From: Clostridia bacterium DTU065
GTDB taxonomy: Bacteria; Bacillota; DTU065
Direction of reading: 5' to 3'
Length of the DNA stretch: 47,946 nucleotides
Assembly: GCA_001512545.1 (NCBI GenBank)
Contig: LFSI01000020.1
Span: 1-47,946, forward strand
Shown: piece by piece, positions 25,150-33,885 of the stretch
Numbering within the stretch: the stretch's first letter is position 1
Layout of the letters: each line of letters opens with the position of its first letter
Translations under genes and position numbers: made by a program
Notes under the pieces: model-generated
The model's database searches: none
Told to the model about the DNA's origin: nothing
Seen by the model: only the letters and a program-made list of their open reading frames with translations

Positions 25150-26478
25150 CTAGAGTAATAGTGCGTTGATTAAAGGCGTTAGAAGTCCCATCAAAAATCC
25201 CAAAAGGCCTCCCAGCCAGGTTATAGCGCCCAGCTCTCTCTTGGATATGCCAAAGATCAAGTTCTCCAGCTCCAAGAGATCGAAGGTATTGATCTTGTCT
25301 TCGATGATTTTTGTCAGATTGAACTCGCTGAAAACCCTAACGAGAAGATCAGGTGCTTTTTTCTTGTAAACAGAGAGGACTTTTTTCTTCAGCTCCTGCC
25401 AATTCCCATCCCCGTACAGTCTGTAGATGCTCTGAATCCTCATCCCCTTAGCTTTGGTAGCAGCGTGTTTGAGAGCTACAGCTATCTTTTCCCCGATTTC
25501 TGGAGAAGTGATGAGTTTTTCTAGATACTCTCTCCGGCAGAAAGCATCAACTGTCCTTTCGGAAAAGAGAAGTTTAAGGCCTGAGCTGACGGCTTTGTCG
25601 ACTTCTCCTTCACCGAAGGCAGCGAGCACTTCCTGCGGCTTTTTCTCCAGCAACTCATTTATCCCGCTTTCAACGGCACTGAAGACCTGGAGCTTTGTCT
25701 CCGGATCTTTTACCAACTGCAAAACGGTGCCCACAAGCTGCCTTGATATCAGAGAAGTGTCCAGAAGCATACCCAAGAGGTTCCGAAGAGGTCCTTTTGC
25801 CAGGAAGCCGTCGATGTGCTTTTTGAAAAGTTCTTCGGCAGAAGGTTTTCCCAGGTAGTCCTCGATGCTTTTGAGAATGCTTTGCGAAATGGAGTCTGTC
25901 CAAGAGGGCACCTTTTCTAGCACCTCACCTGGCAGAACTTCCTTGAGACTGCGGTCTTCACGGGCAATGCTATTAGTCACAGCACTGGCGATGGTACCGG
26001 TTACAGCCTCGCTTTCTCCAAGCTTTGTACCCAAACCTTTAACCCAAGAAGTGAGGTCGTCGATGTATTGGTCGGCAAACTCTTTTGCTGTTACCTTTTG
26101 CACAAGAACAGCAATTACTCGGTCGAGACCTGTGTCGGTAACGCCGAGCAGCTCTAAAACATCACCAAGAGTTTTGTCGCTAGTTTTCAGGTCAATTAGC
26201 TTCTTGTCCAAAAACCCTTCGATCAGGTGCAGCTTGTCCTCAGAAACCGCTTCGCTTGCCAAAAGATCTGGACTGAGCAGGTTTTGCCCAACTGCATCTG
26301 CAATGCTTCTGGCAATTCTCTGCCTTTCTTTGGGAATCAAGCCCGGAGTAAAGGGTAGTGCTATCGGACCGATGTAGATCTTTTTCAGCGGTCGGAAAAG
26401 CATTTTAATGGCGATCCAATTTGTAAGATAACCTATAACTGCCCCAACAATCGGACTGATTATGTAAATCAGCTCCAT
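25150..26478 (-). CDS. DUF445 family membrane protein
   Basis: A 442-residue protein with a membrane segment at each end: residues about 3-25 (IYIISPIVGAVIGYLTNWIA) and about 415-442 (WLGGLLGFLMGLL). Between them is a long, charged, helical region with repeated LEKLITSPE-like blocks. This layout and the N-terminal KMLFRPLK and PFTPGLIPKER motifs define the DUF445 (YheB-type) family, whose function is unclear. ATG 26478 has AGAGGTGG upstream and is preferred to the in-frame TTG at 26499. First gene of a likely two-gene unit with the oxidoreductase. Confidence 0.88.
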   Translation of the reverse strand: MELIYIISPIVGAVIGYLTNWIAIKMLFRPLKKIYIGPIALPFTPGLIPKERQRIARSIADAVGQNLLSPDLLASEAVSEDKLHLIEGFLDKKLIDLKTSDKTLGDVLELLGVTDTGLDRVIAVLVQKVTAKEFADQYIDDLTSWVKGLGTKLGESEAVTGTIASAVTNSIAREDRSLKEVLPGEVLEKVPSWTDSISQSILKSIEDYLGKPSAEELFKKHIDGFLAKGPLRNLLGMLLDTSLISRQLVGTVLQLVKDPETKLQVFSAVESGINELLEKKPQEVLAAFGEGEVDKAVSSGLKLLFSERTVDAFCRREYLEKLITSPEIGEKIAVALKHAATKAKGMRIQSIYRLYGDGNWQELKKKVLSVYKKKAPDLLVRVFSEFNLTKIIEDKINTFDLLELENLIFGISKRELGAITWLGGLLGFLMGLLTPLINALLL

Positions 26479-26589
26479 CTGAGCCACCTCTTTTACCAAG
26501 TCGAATATCTATACTATGAGTATATCCCTGGACAAGCTATAAAAACATTTTAACACCAAAACGCTAAACTCCATAGGGCGGGGGCAAAT

Positions 26590-26614
26590 AAAAAAGGTGG
26601 AGCTTCGCTCCACC
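26590..26614 (-). terminator. Terminator of sugar-binding gene copy 5
   Basis: GGTGGAGC (26596-26603) pairs with GCTCCACC (26607-26614) with a three-base loop; six T follow on the minus strand. Confidence 0.9.
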
Positions 26615-26619
26615 GAAGT

Positions 26620-27900
26620 TTACTTGAGTCTGCTGATGAAGCGGGCAAACTCGACTTGCTTGCGCTTCATCTCTGCTTGAACTAAATCGTGGGCCTCAAG
26701 GAGAGCCTTTTCAGGATCGGTTCCTTGGAGGATTACGCTCATCGCAGCATTGGTGACGTGGCGTTGGCTCACTACAGAACCCAACCCGTAGCGGGGTGCC
26801 ATTGAGTGATAGGACTGTTCATACATCACTTTTACGTGGTCTTCGGGGAAATAGTCGATTTTGCTTGCCACGTTCATGTTGGCAGAGAAGAAAAATCCCG
26901 AAGGCATGACCTGCATAACCCTTCTGCCGTACTCTGCTTGGACTTCATCTTGCATAAACCACTTAATGAACTCCCAGCCTTCCTTCTGATACTTGGAGTT
27001 TTTGAAGATACCGATTGGCAGCGGACCGTTGTAGATAGAGTGGCTGAGGAACCCGTCTGAACGCACCGTTCCGGGGGTCAGACCTACGCTCCACTTACCG
27101 CGGATTTGAGGGAAGCCTTGGTCAACTGCGGAGTAGTTCCAGTTGCCACCGACAACCAGTGGGTACTCTCCGGAGGCAAAGGTGTTCATCGGTACAGGTG
27201 CCTGAGGAATCTTGTAAACTGTGAAGAGCTCCATCAGTTCCTTGAAGCCGGCGATGGCTTCGGGTGTGTTTAGACCACTGGAGACGCCGTCGTCGTTGAC
27301 GTAAACCCCTCCGTGCTGCCAAATGAAGGTCATGACCGACTGGAAGTCCGGAAGCAGGTACTGGCTGATACAAGCAAGGTTCATCCCGTTCGCTTGGAAC
27401 TTTGGCAGGAGAGCTCTGACTTCGTCCCAGGTTGTAGGATACTCCCACCCGTTTTCGGCGAAAATATCAGTTCTGTAATAGGTAAGACCAAATCCGAACT
27501 CTACAGGTATGCCAAAAGCCGTTCCCATAAACTCCAAAGACCGCATTTGCCCGGGGTAGAGTTTTTTCTCTATCTCGGCAAACTCTTCGGGATGTTCGGC
27601 TCTCAGGTCCACCAAACCTCCGCGCATGCCGAACTCTACCGGCCACTCCGAACCAAATGAAGCAAGATCTGGAGTGTCGCCTGCTGCCAAGGCCAGCATG
27701 GCTTTGCTCCAAAGATCGTCGTAGTTCATAGCCGTAAAGTTTAGTTCAATTCCGGTTTGAGGCGTAAAGTACTCGTTGGCCATATCCTTGATCACTTGAG
27801 CAATCTCGTTGGGTCTGGTCCACCAGACCTCCAGTGTGACTGCGTTAACCCCTAAAGCAACTGCTAATATTACGAGTAGAATAGCAAAGCGCTTTTTCAT
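26620..27900 (-). CDS. Sugar ABC transporter substrate-binding protein (family 1), copy 5
   Basis: A 426-residue exported binding protein; signal peptide residues 1-20 (VNA|V). Compared with the other copies it begins LEVWWTRPNE and carries LAAGDTPDLASFG, WQHGGVYVND and WEFIKWFMQDE. It forms its own branch but keeps the common tail EMKRKQVEFARFI. ATG 27900 follows AGGGGGAT. It is monocistronic, with no transporter genes adjacent; the upstream YgiQ gene on the same strand ends 63 bases away. Confidence 0.92.
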   Translation of the reverse strand: MKKRFAILLVILAVALGVNAVTLEVWWTRPNEIAQVIKDMANEYFTPQTGIELNFTAMNYDDLWSKAMLALAAGDTPDLASFGSEWPVEFGMRGGLVDLRAEHPEEFAEIEKKLYPGQMRSLEFMGTAFGIPVEFGFGLTYYRTDIFAENGWEYPTTWDEVRALLPKFQANGMNLACISQYLLPDFQSVMTFIWQHGGVYVNDDGVSSGLNTPEAIAGFKELMELFTVYKIPQAPVPMNTFASGEYPLVVGGNWNYSAVDQGFPQIRGKWSVGLTPGTVRSDGFLSHSIYNGPLPIGIFKNSKYQKEGWEFIKWFMQDEVQAEYGRRVMQVMPSGFFFSANMNVASKIDYFPEDHVKVMYEQSYHSMAPRYGLGSVVSQRHVTNAAMSVILQGTDPEKALLEAHDLVQAEMKRKQVEFARFISRLK

Positions 27901-27962
27901 GCTTCATCCCCCTAGTTTTGAGTATCACTGTATATTTCGAGAAGTCCCGCTTATTACCTGCA

Positions 27963-29774
27963 TTAGCGTTTTTTTGCACTGCTCTTTGTTTCACCTGGAA
28001 CAAGACAGTTTTTCCCAGTTCCGATAAGGTCCTCTCTTTTGGCTTTCCTGAGAGCTTTCCGAACTAGCGGCCAGTTTCGGCGATCCTGAAACTGTAGAAG
28101 AGCTCTCTGCATCTTCTTCTCCTCTTCATCCGGAATGTGTACTTTTTCCCCTGTAAATGGATTCTCTCCAGTGTACCACATGGTCCCGGACACAGTGAGG
28201 GGAAGAGGGATAAAATCTTGGACCTGTTCGAAGAACCGGCCCTGTTTTTTGATATACAGTGCAAGTTCGATGGCGTCGTTCAGCGTGCTTCCTGGATGGG
28301 ATGAGATCAGATAGGGAATGACGTAAGGTTCTTTGCCAAGATCGAGGGAGATTTGGCTGTACTTCCTGCAGAACTCCTGGTAAACAGGGTGAGCCGGTTT
28401 GTTCATCTGGCGCAGTACTCTGCTGGAGACGTGTTCGGGGGCAACTTTTAGCTGTCCCGACACGTGGTTTCTGATGAGTTCTTTCATGAAGCCTGCATCC
28501 TTCAAAGCTGCGTCAAACCGCACACCGGATTGAACAAACACTCTCTTTACGCTCGGTACCTTTGCAATATTCTGCAGGAGCTTTACATACGATTGTTGAT
28601 CGATTTCCAAGTTGGGGCAGATCTTTGGCGTCATACAGGACCTGTGCTTGCAGACACCTCTTCTTGCCTGCAGCTTGCAGGTTGTTCCGTAGAGATTGGC
28701 AGAAGGTCCTCCGGCATCGCTGATGGTTCCCCGAAACTCCGGATCGCTGGCGATGGTTTCTGCCTCCTGAAGAATGGACTTTTCGCTCCTGGACTGGACC
28801 ACTCTTCCCTGATGCAGGGCCAGCGAACAGAAGTAGCATTCTCCTGGGCACCCTCTGTGCGTTGTGATGCTGAACTGAGTGGTCTTTACCGCCGGCACTC
28901 CTCCTTGGTCTGCGTATGAAGGGTGGGCTCTCCTTTGAAACGGTAGCCCGTAGATGTAGTCCAACTCTTCAGCAGTCATGGGCTTTTCCGGAGGATTAAC
29001 AACCGCATACCAGCCGTCCTGCTGCTCCTGGACTACGACTCGTCCTTCGAACGGGTCGAGCTCGTTGTAAAACAACTTGTAAGCCCTGCCAAACTCTTTT
29101 TTGTCTTGAACAGCTGCAAAAGACGGCAGTACCACAGTGTCTTTGGAGATGTATGGGTCTTTTTCTTTGTGTACGGTACCGCGCAAGCCAAAACATGCTT
29201 CAACACCTAGACCCATAAGGAAGTTCTCTGCGATAGCGGCAATCTGCTTCTCTCCCATCCCGTAAACGAGGAGATCTGCTTTGGCATCGAAGAGAATAGA
29301 CCTGCGGACGGAGTTTTGCCAGTAGTCGTAGTGAGCAATACGCCGCATACTAGCTTCAATGCCGCCTAGCACAATAGGGGTATCGGGGAAGAGCTCCTTC
29401 AGCTTGTTGCTGTAGACGATTGTCGCTCGGTCGGGCCGAAGGCCCGCTTTTCTGCCCGGAGCATAAGCATCGTCTCGGCGCCGCTTATTGGCAGCGGTGT
29501 AGTTTGCCACCATGGAATCTAGGTTGCCCGCCGTGACGCCAAAGAACAGCTTGGGTCTCCCAAGCTTTAGAAAATCTTCATTCTCGCGCCAGTTCGGTTG
29601 CGCAATAACGCCTACTTTGTAGCCGAGACTAACCAAATAACGTCCGAGAAGTGCGGTGCCGAAGGAAGGATGATCAACATACGCATCACCTGTCACAAGC
29701 ACGATGTCGAGGCTGTCCCAGCCCCATTGTTGGGCTTCTTTAAGAGTCATCGGCAAAAAGAGCTCGTTTTTCAT
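27963..29774 (-). CDS. YgiQ-family radical SAM protein
   Basis: A 603-residue protein of the YgiQ (UPF0313) family. The N-terminal B12-binding-like region starts with LPMTLKEAQQWGWD. The radical SAM iron-sulfur motif is the three-cysteine cluster in HRGCPGECYFCS (about residues 310-321), and further conserved cysteines follow in ARRGVCKHRSC. The family is widespread in anaerobes, but its reaction is not established. ATG 29774 is used with GGAGG six bases upstream. Another ATG five bases earlier hits a stop at once. It is monocistronic. Confidence 0.93.
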   Translation of the reverse strand: MKNELFLPMTLKEAQQWGWDSLDIVLVTGDAYVDHPSFGTALLGRYLVSLGYKVGVIAQPNWRENEDFLKLGRPKLFFGVTAGNLDSMVANYTAANKRRRDDAYAPGRKAGLRPDRATIVYSNKLKELFPDTPIVLGGIEASMRRIAHYDYWQNSVRRSILFDAKADLLVYGMGEKQIAAIAENFLMGLGVEACFGLRGTVHKEKDPYISKDTVVLPSFAAVQDKKEFGRAYKLFYNELDPFEGRVVVQEQQDGWYAVVNPPEKPMTAEELDYIYGLPFQRRAHPSYADQGGVPAVKTTQFSITTHRGCPGECYFCSLALHQGRVVQSRSEKSILQEAETIASDPEFRGTISDAGGPSANLYGTTCKLQARRGVCKHRSCMTPKICPNLEIDQQSYVKLLQNIAKVPSVKRVFVQSGVRFDAALKDAGFMKELIRNHVSGQLKVAPEHVSSRVLRQMNKPAHPVYQEFCRKYSQISLDLGKEPYVIPYLISSHPGSTLNDAIELALYIKKQGRFFEQVQDFIPLPLTVSGTMWYTGENPFTGEKVHIPDEEEKKMQRALLQFQDRRNWPLVRKALRKAKREDLIGTGKNCLVPGETKSSAKKR

Positions 29775-30144
29775 TTCATGCCTCCTGTGCCCCGCCTGGT
29801 GTGCTGTAGCCTTTTTCCCAGGTAAGGCATAAATTATCCTGACGACCGGAAGACGATCTCGACCAAGGTTAACTTTTTGCAGAATAAAAAGGTAAATCTA
29901 GCACTATTAAGAAGTATATAATAAGGTCACTCACACGGCGAGAGCGGCTTTCAGACAGCAGCTTCAGCCGTAAACAGCAAGGTCTCCAGCATATTTCATT
30001 TAAATTTTCCCTGCAGTAAAAATCGTTTAATCGTAATCATAAGCCAGGGTTTTTTTCTTGACAGTATATGAAGATTATTTTAAAATAGGCGAAGTACTCC
30101 GAAGTCCAACGTGAGTCTCCGAGTACAAGAAAGGGGGATGCCTT
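29775..30144. other. 370-base intergenic region with promoter and possible leader or small RNA
   Basis: There is no protein gene here. On the plus strand a TATAAT (29917-29922) precedes a GC-rich stretch (ACGGC 29935-29939 / GCCGT 29967-29971). A weak terminator-like element follows: CCCTG 30009-30013 / CAGGG 30045-30049 and seven T to 30056. The promoter of the 30145 gene begins immediately after. The rest is AT-rich with no further structure I can support. Confidence 0.5.
30058..30086 (+). promoter_or_regulatory. Strong promoter of the 30145 gene
   Basis: TTGACA (30058-30063), 17-base spacer, TAAAAT (30081-30086). The leader is about 50 bases and contains a GTACTC (30092-30097) / GAGTAC (30119-30124) inverted repeat. 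Confidence 0.88.
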
Positions 30145-30489
30145 GTGTTTGATTTTCTTTATAACCGTCGGATTCCTGATGGGTTCAGGATACCCAAATG
30201 GATCCTCAAGGAATACTTTGGTATAGAGGAAGAACAGCTACAAGTGGAAACCAACTTGATTTTGGAAAAGTTAACACAACAGATCGACGATCTCTCTGAT
30301 GACGATCACTCCCCCATCGCTATCTGGCTGGCGATACAGATTATGGCAGATCAGATTTCCGAGACTTTAAGCGATTCGCTGGAGATCTACCACAAGCTGG
30401 CCCAAGGAGAGCTGACCGCAAGGGAAGCGATAGCCCTGACAAGGTTAAAACAGATTGAACGCGAGTTCTTTGAAGAAGACGACGAGTAG
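30145..30489 (+). CDS. Acidic hypothetical protein
   Basis: A 114-residue soluble, acidic, largely helical protein that I do not recognise. It opens with FDFLYNRRIPDGFRIPKW, has a central segment LSDDDHSPIAIWLAIQIM and ends in a run of Glu/Asp. The start is GTG 30145 behind AAGGGGG; an ATG seven bases earlier in another frame hits a stop after four codons. It is a single-gene unit with a near-consensus promoter and a very strong terminator, so it is probably well expressed. Confidence 0.72.
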   Translation: MFDFLYNRRIPDGFRIPKWILKEYFGIEEEQLQVETNLILEKLTQQIDDLSDDDHSPIAIWLAIQIMADQISETLSDSLEIYHKLAQGELTAREAIALTRLKQIEREFFEEDDE

Positions 30490-30491
30490 GC

Positions 30492-30520
30492 GCGGCCCCA
30501 GATGGGGCCGCTGTTTTTTT
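30492..30520. terminator. Terminator between acidic protein and RluA genes
   Basis: GCGGCCCC (30492-30499), AGAT loop, GGGGCCGC (30504-30511), TG, then seven T. Confidence 0.93.
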
Positions 30521-31406
30521 ACCTGTGGAGCTCGTTAAGGTATTCTTTAAGTTCTACAGGGAGTTCTGCGTCAAACTGGCAGATTGTACCAGTCCGGGGA
30601 TGGGGAAACGCCATGTGACAAGCGTGCAGGAACGTACGCCCAAGCCCTTCGTCTCCCTCACCGTATACCTCATCTCCCACAAGTGGATGTCCTATTGAAC
30701 TGAAGTGCACCCTGATCTGGTGGGTCCTGCCGCTTAGTAGAACTGCTTTTACTAGAGTGTGATCGGTGTACCGCATCAGGACTTCGTACTTGGTGGTGGC
30801 TTTTCTGCCGTCTTCTCCCACCTCTCGCCTAACACCTTCTTTTGGATCGACAATGCCCAGATCGATGACCCCAGCTTCACTGTGAACTCTTCCGTGAACC
30901 AATGCCAGGTAATGCTTTTCCATCTCGCCGATCTCTTCTGACAGAATCACCGCTGCCAGCGGGTTTTTGGCTGCAAGAACCAAACCTGACGTCTCCTTAT
31001 CCAAACGGTTCACTAAGTAGCTGCTAGGACGTTCGCCTTTCTGAACTAAGTGGCCCGCAATGTAGTTAGCTAAAGTCCCTGAAACGTACCTCTTCCTAGG
31101 ATGCATGACCATGCCCGCAGGCTTGTTGACTACCAAAACGTCGCTGTCTTCGTAGACCACCTCAATCTTGGAAAACTCCGGAGTAACTTTGGTTTCAACG
31201 GCCAAATACACCTCCACCACATCCCATGCCTTCACCTCATAGGAGAAGTAAGAGGTCTGGCTGTTTATCCGCAGTTCTCCACGGTTTTTAACATTCCGAA
31301 TGAGGCTGGTGGAAAAGTGATAATGCCTTTTAAGAACATCTTTTACCTTCCATCCTGCCTCGCTTGGCAGTATGACAGCGCGAAAAAACGGTCTTTCTCT
31401 TTCCAA
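30519..31406 (-). CDS. RluA-family pseudouridine synthase
   Basis: A 295-residue enzyme that converts uridine to pseudouridine in rRNA or tRNA. An S4-like RNA-binding part occupies about residues 15-75. The catalytic domain follows with NKPAGMVMHP, the active-site motif NRLDKETSG (Asp nucleophile about residue 136) and LLSGRTHQIRVHF. The RNA target is not predictable. The start is uncertain: TTG 31406 is the first start that keeps the N-terminus, with only GAGTGATGG-like sequence upstream. It follows the FMN-binding gene but is separated by a terminator hairpin. Confidence 0.9.
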   Translation of the reverse strand: MERERPFFRAVILPSEAGWKVKDVLKRHYHFSTSLIRNVKNRGELRINSQTSYFSYEVKAWDVVEVYLAVETKVTPEFSKIEVVYEDSDVLVVNKPAGMVMHPRKRYVSGTLANYIAGHLVQKGERPSSYLVNRLDKETSGLVLAAKNPLAAVILSEEIGEMEKHYLALVHGRVHSEAGVIDLGIVDPKEGVRREVGEDGRKATTKYEVLMRYTDHTLVKAVLLSGRTHQIRVHFSSIGHPLVGDEVYGEGDEGLGRTFLHACHMAFPHPRTGTICQFDAELPVELKEYLNELHR

Positions 31407-31452
31407 AATCCATCACTCTTTCCAGATGTCTCCATATATGCAAAGACGAAAG

Positions 31453-31475
31453 AACCCTTTGCAGAGCAAAGGGTT
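31453..31475 (-). terminator. Terminator overlapping the stop of the FMN-binding gene
   Basis: AACCCTTTGC (31453-31462), AGA loop, GCAAAGGGTT (31466-31475): ten perfect pairs; CTTTCGTC follows on the minus strand. The stop codon lies at the edge of the stem. Confidence 0.7.
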
Positions 31476-31959
31476 ATCTGGCTTTTTCGAGAGCATTCTT
31501 TGCAGCAGCTCGGAACTTCTCACTGGTGCCGGTTGCCCCGGCTACGTCGTCCACTTTATCTGGATCCTGGACTCTAACCAGCTCCTCCTCAAGCTTGTCG
31601 ATAGCGTCAAACACCAACTTATAAGGATAGTCTTCGTCTTTAGGATCTTCCTCGTTAGGTGCTTGATACTCGGTGTAATCAGCCTCTTTGATCTTGCCGT
31701 CTTTAATGGTCAGCTCGATGTAGCCGTAATTGCCGCGATCATCGGCATCGCTCCTACCGACATACTTACCGTCATCAAACAGCCTTTCCCCTACGTCTTC
31801 CAGATCCTTGCCTAAATCTTCTGTGCGGTCCTTGACGTCCTCTTTAATGTCCTCGGGTTTTTGGTCGAGTACATCATCATCGACTCTTGAGCCAAAGTAG
31901 ACCACCAAACCGACCACTACAACTGCTATAACAAGTAGCCATACCACATTGCGATTCAA
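31474..31959 (-). CDS. Membrane-anchored FMN-binding domain protein
   Basis: A 161-residue protein with one N-terminal membrane helix (about residues 6-23), an acidic linker and an FMN_bind domain (about residues 65-155). The domain shows GYIELTIKDGKIKEADY and, near the end, VAGATGTS. The last motif is the flavinylation consensus with Ala in its first position, where Ser or Thr is usual; the acceptor Thr is present. Such domains carry covalent FMN in extracytoplasmic electron transfer. The start is TTG 31959 behind AAGGAG. It lies 38 bases after the rhodanese gene and is probably co-transcribed with it. Confidence 0.82.
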   Translation of the reverse strand: MNRNVVWLLVIAVVVVGLVVYFGSRVDDDVLDQKPEDIKEDVKDRTEDLGKDLEDVGERLFDDGKYVGRSDADDRGNYGYIELTIKDGKIKEADYTEYQAPNEEDPKDEDYPYKLVFDAIDKLEEELVRVQDPDKVDDVAGATGTSEKFRAAAKNALEKAR

Positions 31960-31997
31960 CGAGGATCCACTCCTTAAAAGAATCTTCTGTGGTTATG

Positions 31998-32333
31998 CTA
32001 CCCTTCTGAGTTGCCTTTATACAGACCTCGCTCCACTGCTCCGTTCCATGCCAACATCCCACCCTGGTAGTTGAAAACCTCGGTATAACCGTTTTCCAGG
32101 AACAGATTGGCAGCTTCCAGACTTCTTCTCCCGGACCTGCAAACGAAAAGAATAGTTTTGTCTTTAGGGAACCGATCAATGTGAGCGGCTACATCGCCTA
32201 AAGGAACCAATATGGAGCCGGGGATGTGCCCTTCGGCATACTCGTGCGGCTCCCGCACGTCCACGATCAAAAGGCTCTCCTTTTTGCCTGCCATCAGTTT
32301 TTTAACCTGACCTGTTGTAAGATTGATATCCAT
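31998..32333 (-). CDS. Single-domain rhodanese-like protein
   Basis: A 111-residue cytoplasmic protein formed by one rhodanese domain. The entry motif is VDVREPHEYAEGHIPGS (about residues 24-40) and the active-site loop is FVCRSGRRS with the sulfur-carrying Cys near residue 65; YQGGMLAW closes the fold. It transfers or carries persulfide sulfur. ATG 32333 has no strong ribosome binding site. It heads a likely two-gene unit with the FMN-binding protein. Confidence 0.92.
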   Translation of the reverse strand: MDINLTTGQVKKLMAGKKESLLIVDVREPHEYAEGHIPGSILVPLGDVAAHIDRFPKDKTILFVCRSGRRSLEAANLFLENGYTEVFNYQGGMLAWNGAVERGLYKGNSEG

Positions 32334-32494
32334 AAAACAGCTTGTCCAACCTTTCTTGAGAGTGCTGCAACTCTTGCTTCAACGTTTTGCCAGAAACTGT
32401 CAGAGAGATTGAGAATATTGGAACCCTCTTAACAACACAATACTAACAAGGCACGTTAAAAGGCTAAATCACTCTGCTTCTTAGCCTAGCTGCC

Positions 32495-32530
32495 AAAAAA
32501 GGTTCGTGAGGGCTCCTCATGAACCTTTTT
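32495..32530. terminator. Terminator of the GntR/LacI-type regulator gene
   Basis: GGTTC-g-TGAGG (32501-32511), GCT loop, CCTCA-t-GAACC (32515-32525) with one G-T pair; A and T runs on both sides. Confidence 0.9.
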
Positions 32531-32579
32531 CCCTATTAAAAAGCAGGACAAACACTCAGTTTATGGAAAGGGATTGGTG

Positions 32580-33704
32580 CTAGCTTTTTCTTGCCAATCC
32601 AGTAGAGCTGCGAAGAATAAGCTCTGCTGGGATTAGTTTAGAACTCTTGTTCTGAGGGTTGATCAGTATGTCGATTGCCGCTTCTGCAATTTCGTAAAAC
32701 GGTTGTTTGATGGTGGTAAGGGGCGGCTCCAAATAGATCGCTGCAGGAGAATCGTCAAAGCCAACCAAAGAAATCTCGTCCGGGATGGATATGTTGAGGT
32801 TCTTTAAAGCACTGTTTGCAGCAAGTGCCAACTCAAAGCCGGCTGCAAATATGGCAGTAACCCTTCTCCTCCGCAATACCACTTCCAGTTTTTCCTGAAT
32901 CAGCTTAAGAGCCCAGATACCAATGGCATTGATATTGATGAACTGGTCTTCGGTGTAGGGTATCCCCAGTTCGGTCATTTTATCTTTTGCACCTTTAATA
33001 CGCTGCTGAGTGTTGGCAGTTTCCGGCCAAGAGTAAAAAACGAGGATGTCTTTGTGGCCTAGCTCGCCAAGATGGGAGATCGCCATTTGAGCGCCCAAGT
33101 AGTTGTCCGCGTCTACGAAAGGCACTCCCATATTCTCCCAGCTGGCATTGATGGCAACTATAGGAATACCTGATCTGCCGATTCTGTCGAGACACTCCTG
33201 CCAGTTGTACAGAGGATTGACGATAACGAACCGCTCTCTCATCCGGTCTGCTCTTGCCACATAGTCTTCCAGTTCAAAAGATGTAGACGCTGTGATAATG
33301 GAAAACTCGCACTTGTGAAACCGTCCCACTTCCATGAGATTGCGCAGCATCGTGCCCATATAAACGTCTCGAGCTAGGTAGTGCACAGTCTGCAGCGTCT
33401 TTTCGTAATCATTTTGGTTGCGGATGAAGTCGCCCAAGAGCACTATGTTGATTTTCGCAGGAACTTCACTTGCCGGGTCTCTGGAGACAACAAACGTTCC
33501 AACTCCCATTTCTCTTTCGAGATAACCTTCCTGGACCAGCTCTTGGATGGCTCGATTGGCCGTCATCTGGCTGACGTTATACTGATAGGCGATTTTCCGT
33601 TCTCCAGGAAGTTTCTCCCCTACCTGATAGTTCCCTGTCTTTATGTCCTTAACGATGCCCTCTTTAACCAATAAATACCTAGGCTTGTTTCCTTTTCCGC
33701 GCAT
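32580..33704 (-). CDS. GntR-headed, LacI-type sugar-responsive transcriptional regulator
   Basis: A 374-residue repressor-type protein. Residues 1 to about 75 form a GntR winged helix (GEKLPGERKIAYQYNVSQMT, then YLEREMGVGTFVV). The rest is a periplasmic-binding-protein-like effector domain as in LacI and AraR, with GFDDSPAAIYLEPPLTTIKQ near the end. This hybrid layout is that of AraR-like sugar regulators. ATG 33704 is chosen because it follows AGGAGG by twelve bases; upstream in-frame sequence lacks family similarity. It is divergent from the sugar-binding gene at 33886, with 181 bases between, so it probably controls that gene. Confidence 0.9.
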   Translation of the reverse strand: MRGKGNKPRYLLVKEGIVKDIKTGNYQVGEKLPGERKIAYQYNVSQMTANRAIQELVQEGYLEREMGVGTFVVSRDPASEVPAKINIVLLGDFIRNQNDYEKTLQTVHYLARDVYMGTMLRNLMEVGRFHKCEFSIITASTSFELEDYVARADRMRERFVIVNPLYNWQECLDRIGRSGIPIVAINASWENMGVPFVDADNYLGAQMAISHLGELGHKDILVFYSWPETANTQQRIKGAKDKMTELGIPYTEDQFININAIGIWALKLIQEKLEVVLRRRRVTAIFAAGFELALAANSALKNLNISIPDEISLVGFDDSPAAIYLEPPLTTIKQPFYEIAEAAIDILINPQNKSSKLIPAELILRSSTGLARKS

Positions 33705-33827
33705 TCTCAGGGGCTTACCTCCTCCACCTGTTATAGAACAATCAATCGTACATCGTGGGACTCCTACTCTTTTCAATTATATGTTATTTACGGGAAAATT
33801 CAAGGTAACCGTAGATTATTGGAAAAT

Positions 33828-33846
33828 TAGGTTTTTATATCACCTA
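33828..33846. promoter_or_regulatory. Inverted repeat in the regulator / sugar-binding divergent region
   Basis: TAGGT (33828-33832) and ACCTA (33842-33846) nine AT-rich bases apart, 40 bases before the 33886 start. A candidate operator of the divergent GntR/LacI-type regulator; arms are short. Confidence 0.35.
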
Positions 33847-33885
33847 TTTTTTCACATAAAACCCAAAAACGAAGGAGGATCTGAT

